Source: Pseudomonadota bacterium
Lineage (GTDB): Bacteria > Pseudomonadota > Alphaproteobacteria > Rhizobiales > Rhizobiaceae
Assembly: GCA_023419535.1 (NCBI GenBank)
Contig: JAEZXX010000020.1
Coordinates: 1 to 59,016, forward strand
Length of the DNA stretch: 59,016 nt
Direction: 5' to 3'
The position numbers and the translations under genes were made by a program. Below the pieces are notes generated by a model, which was not told the origin of the DNA, ran no database searches, and saw only the letters and a list, made by a program, of their open reading frames with translations. This document shows, one piece after another, positions 58,958 to 59,016 of this stretch. The number at the start of each line of letters is the position of its first letter. Positions within the stretch are counted from its first letter, which is position 1.

Positions 58958-59016
58958 GGGGGGGGGGGGGGGGGGGGGGGCGGCCGCGGGGGGGGGGGGG
59001 GGGGGGGGGGGGGGGG
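58958..59016. other. Poly-G artefact at the contig end
   Basis: Two long G-runs interrupted by a CGGCCGC stretch. This is not plausible genomic sequence inside a riboswitch and looks like a low-signal read tail of two-colour sequencing. Confidence 0.85.

Overview
The window is a GC-rich chromosome segment of an alphaproteobacterium, most likely Hyphomicrobiales (Rhizobiales). Evidence for this is the gene order grpE-hrcA-rph-rdgB-hemW-rsmI-yraN-gshB, the block murA/infA/maf/yacG, an OtpR/CenR-type response regulator beside a cyclic-nucleotide-binding protein, and small families typical of the order (DUF1236, DUF3096). No genus can be named from the sequence alone. The last ~58 bases are poly-G and look like a sequencing or assembly artefact at a contig end.

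Left chromosomal arm (1-18.56 kb). It starts with the N-terminal part of a glutamine-synthetase-like gene. An RND efflux pair (fusion protein and pump), a YdeP-type molybdopterin oxidoreductase, an L,D-transpeptidase-like protein, and the regulator plus cNMP-binding pair follow. Exonuclease III is flanked by two haloalkanoate-dehalogenase-like hydrolases. Then come initiator tRNA-Met with a recognisable promoter, recQ, a processive family-2 glycosyltransferase and a B12-binding-type radical SAM enzyme with a small unexplained ORF upstream.

Integrated element (18,585-38,157, 19.6 kb). A 46-bp imperfect direct repeat (42/46 identical, with a 22-bp perfect core) bounds a mobile element inserted at the 3' end of a tRNA-Leu(CAG) gene. 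A tyrosine integrase sits next to the tRNA, and a 13-bp direct repeat lies about 60 bp inside each end, as expected for integrase arm sites. Inside, left to right, are a possible HEPN-like protein, a DprA-like plus phosphoribosyltransferase pair, a serine recombinase behind an operator-like repeat, recombinase debris, and a four-gene regulator operon with two PrtN-like proteins and two HTH proteins. These are followed by a membrane protein, an XRE repressor, a protein with a possible DnaA-like C-terminus followed by three 12-bp iterons, two unknown proteins, two giant phage ejection-type proteins (one with lysozyme and M15 peptidase domains), RNase HI, a ParB-like protein and an HNH nuclease. 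No terminase, portal, capsid or tail gene is visible, so it is a decayed prophage, a phage satellite or something new.

Right arm (38.2-59.0 kb). It holds an ABC export operon ending in a SelW-like protein, a DUF1236 protein, an ECF sigma/anti-sigma pair, murA, infA-maf-yacG, an NDH-2-like oxidoreductase, a 3-hydroxybutyrate dehydrogenase and grpE-hrcA. A compact operon rph-rdgB-hemW-ynfA-parDE-rsmI-yraN with many stop/start overlaps follows, then kup, gshB, an SH3-domain secreted protein and a cobalamin riboswitch with its promoter, cut by the contig end.
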